Below are positions 63,790-64,000 of a stretch of DNA of 64,000 bases, piece by piece. The DNA is taken from positions 2,802,001 through 2,866,000 of the forward strand of contig NZ_CP090974.1 in assembly GCF_021513195.1 (NCBI RefSeq), given 5' to 3'. Position 1 is the first letter of the stretch, and every line of letters begins with the position of its first letter. A program made the position numbers and the translations under genes. This stretch comes from Shewanella sp. OMA3-2 (lineage in GTDB: Bacteria > Pseudomonadota > Gammaproteobacteria > Enterobacterales > Shewanellaceae). The notes beneath the pieces were generated by a model. That model was not told the DNA's origin, did no database searches, and worked only from the letters and a program-made list of their open reading frames with translations.

Positions 63790-64000
63790 CTATTTTACCG
63801 CTAACAATCTATTAGTTAATTGACTGCGAATATCTTGATGTACTTTGTCGATAGACTGACTTGCATCAATAACAATAATTGACTCATCTTCGGCGGCAAA
63901 AGCTAAAAACGTTTCGCGGGCACGTTCAAAAAATGCAATATGTTGTAGCTCTATTCTATCAAGTGCACCACGGGCAGAGGCTCGCTGTAATCCTAAACTG
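63790..64000 (-). CDS. tmk: Thymidylate kinase, C-terminal part
   Basis: The frame is open from the right window edge and ends at 63790 (TAG). The last 70 residues, [46 protein letters not shown] followed by [21 protein letters not shown], match the C-terminus of thymidylate kinase, including the [12 protein letters not shown] lid segment. The first two thirds, with the P-loop, lie outside the window. Confidence 0.93.
   Translation of the reverse strand, partial: SLGLQRASARGALDRIELQHIAFFERARETFLAFAAEDESIIVIDASQSIDKVHQDIRSQLTNRLLAVK

Overview
The window looks like a chromosomal stretch of a marine gammaproteobacterium, most probably Shewanella. The basis is the AT-rich base composition, the tmk-holB-pilZ-tatD order at the right edge, the ptsH-ptsI-crr set, and the protein character of the housekeeping genes (rsmF, dapE, selO, mscL, trmY, CheX-like DUF3334). 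The species cannot be fixed from sequence alone.

Layout. (a) 1-2.6 kb: end of a starch/maltodextrin operon (C-terminus of a GH13 cyclomaltodextrinase-type enzyme, then a GH13 alpha-amylase lipoprotein). (b) About 2.6-29.7 kb: a long accessory region. It holds an IS21 element, terC, an uppP-cax-mscS operon behind a yybP-ykoY (manganese) riboswitch, a minimal tyrosine recombinase, an IS3 element, two damaged cassette-like genes, and a four-gene recombination module (three tyrosine-recombinase-fold proteins plus a small coiled-coil protein). A piece of chromosomal integron without integrase gene follows: LexA box, attI-like site and three gene cassettes with attC sites. The first attC is split twice by two apparently identical group IIC introns. 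The region ends with an IS3 copy, a broken IS110-type transposase and a 214-bp tandem repeat. (c) 29.7-38.9 kb: trmY, mscL, an outer-membrane porin with an FMN-binding/PepSY pair, a CPXCG protein, a DUF6795-lipase pair and selO. (d) 39-50.2 kb: second maltodextrin block (GH97 alpha-glucosidase, MFS sugar transporter, GH15 glucoamylase lipoprotein), then DUF805, YedI, a frameshifted outer-membrane protein, a LacI-type regulator and DUF3334. (e) 50.4-64 kb: core genes (MCP, PTS, ArsC-like, dapE, M15 peptidase, alpha/beta hydrolase, SpmAB-like, rsmF, a probable sRNA, tatD, pilZ, holB, tmk).

How the genes fit together. Extracytoplasmic amylase and glucoamylase would cut starch to oligosaccharides and glucose. 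GH97 would trim alpha-glucosides, the MFS carrier would import them, and the LacI-type repressor is a good candidate for the palindromic operators (core ATACGTAT) in front of the GH97 and MFS genes. In the accessory region, cassette boundaries can be proven by base complementarity: the R'' core of each of the first three cassettes is the reverse complement of the bases at that cassette's own 5' end. Two diverged copies of a LexA-box plus attI-like segment lie 14-16 kb apart, the left one split by IS21, and no intI gene is present. This suggests a degraded integron into which introns, IS elements and an integrative element have inserted.
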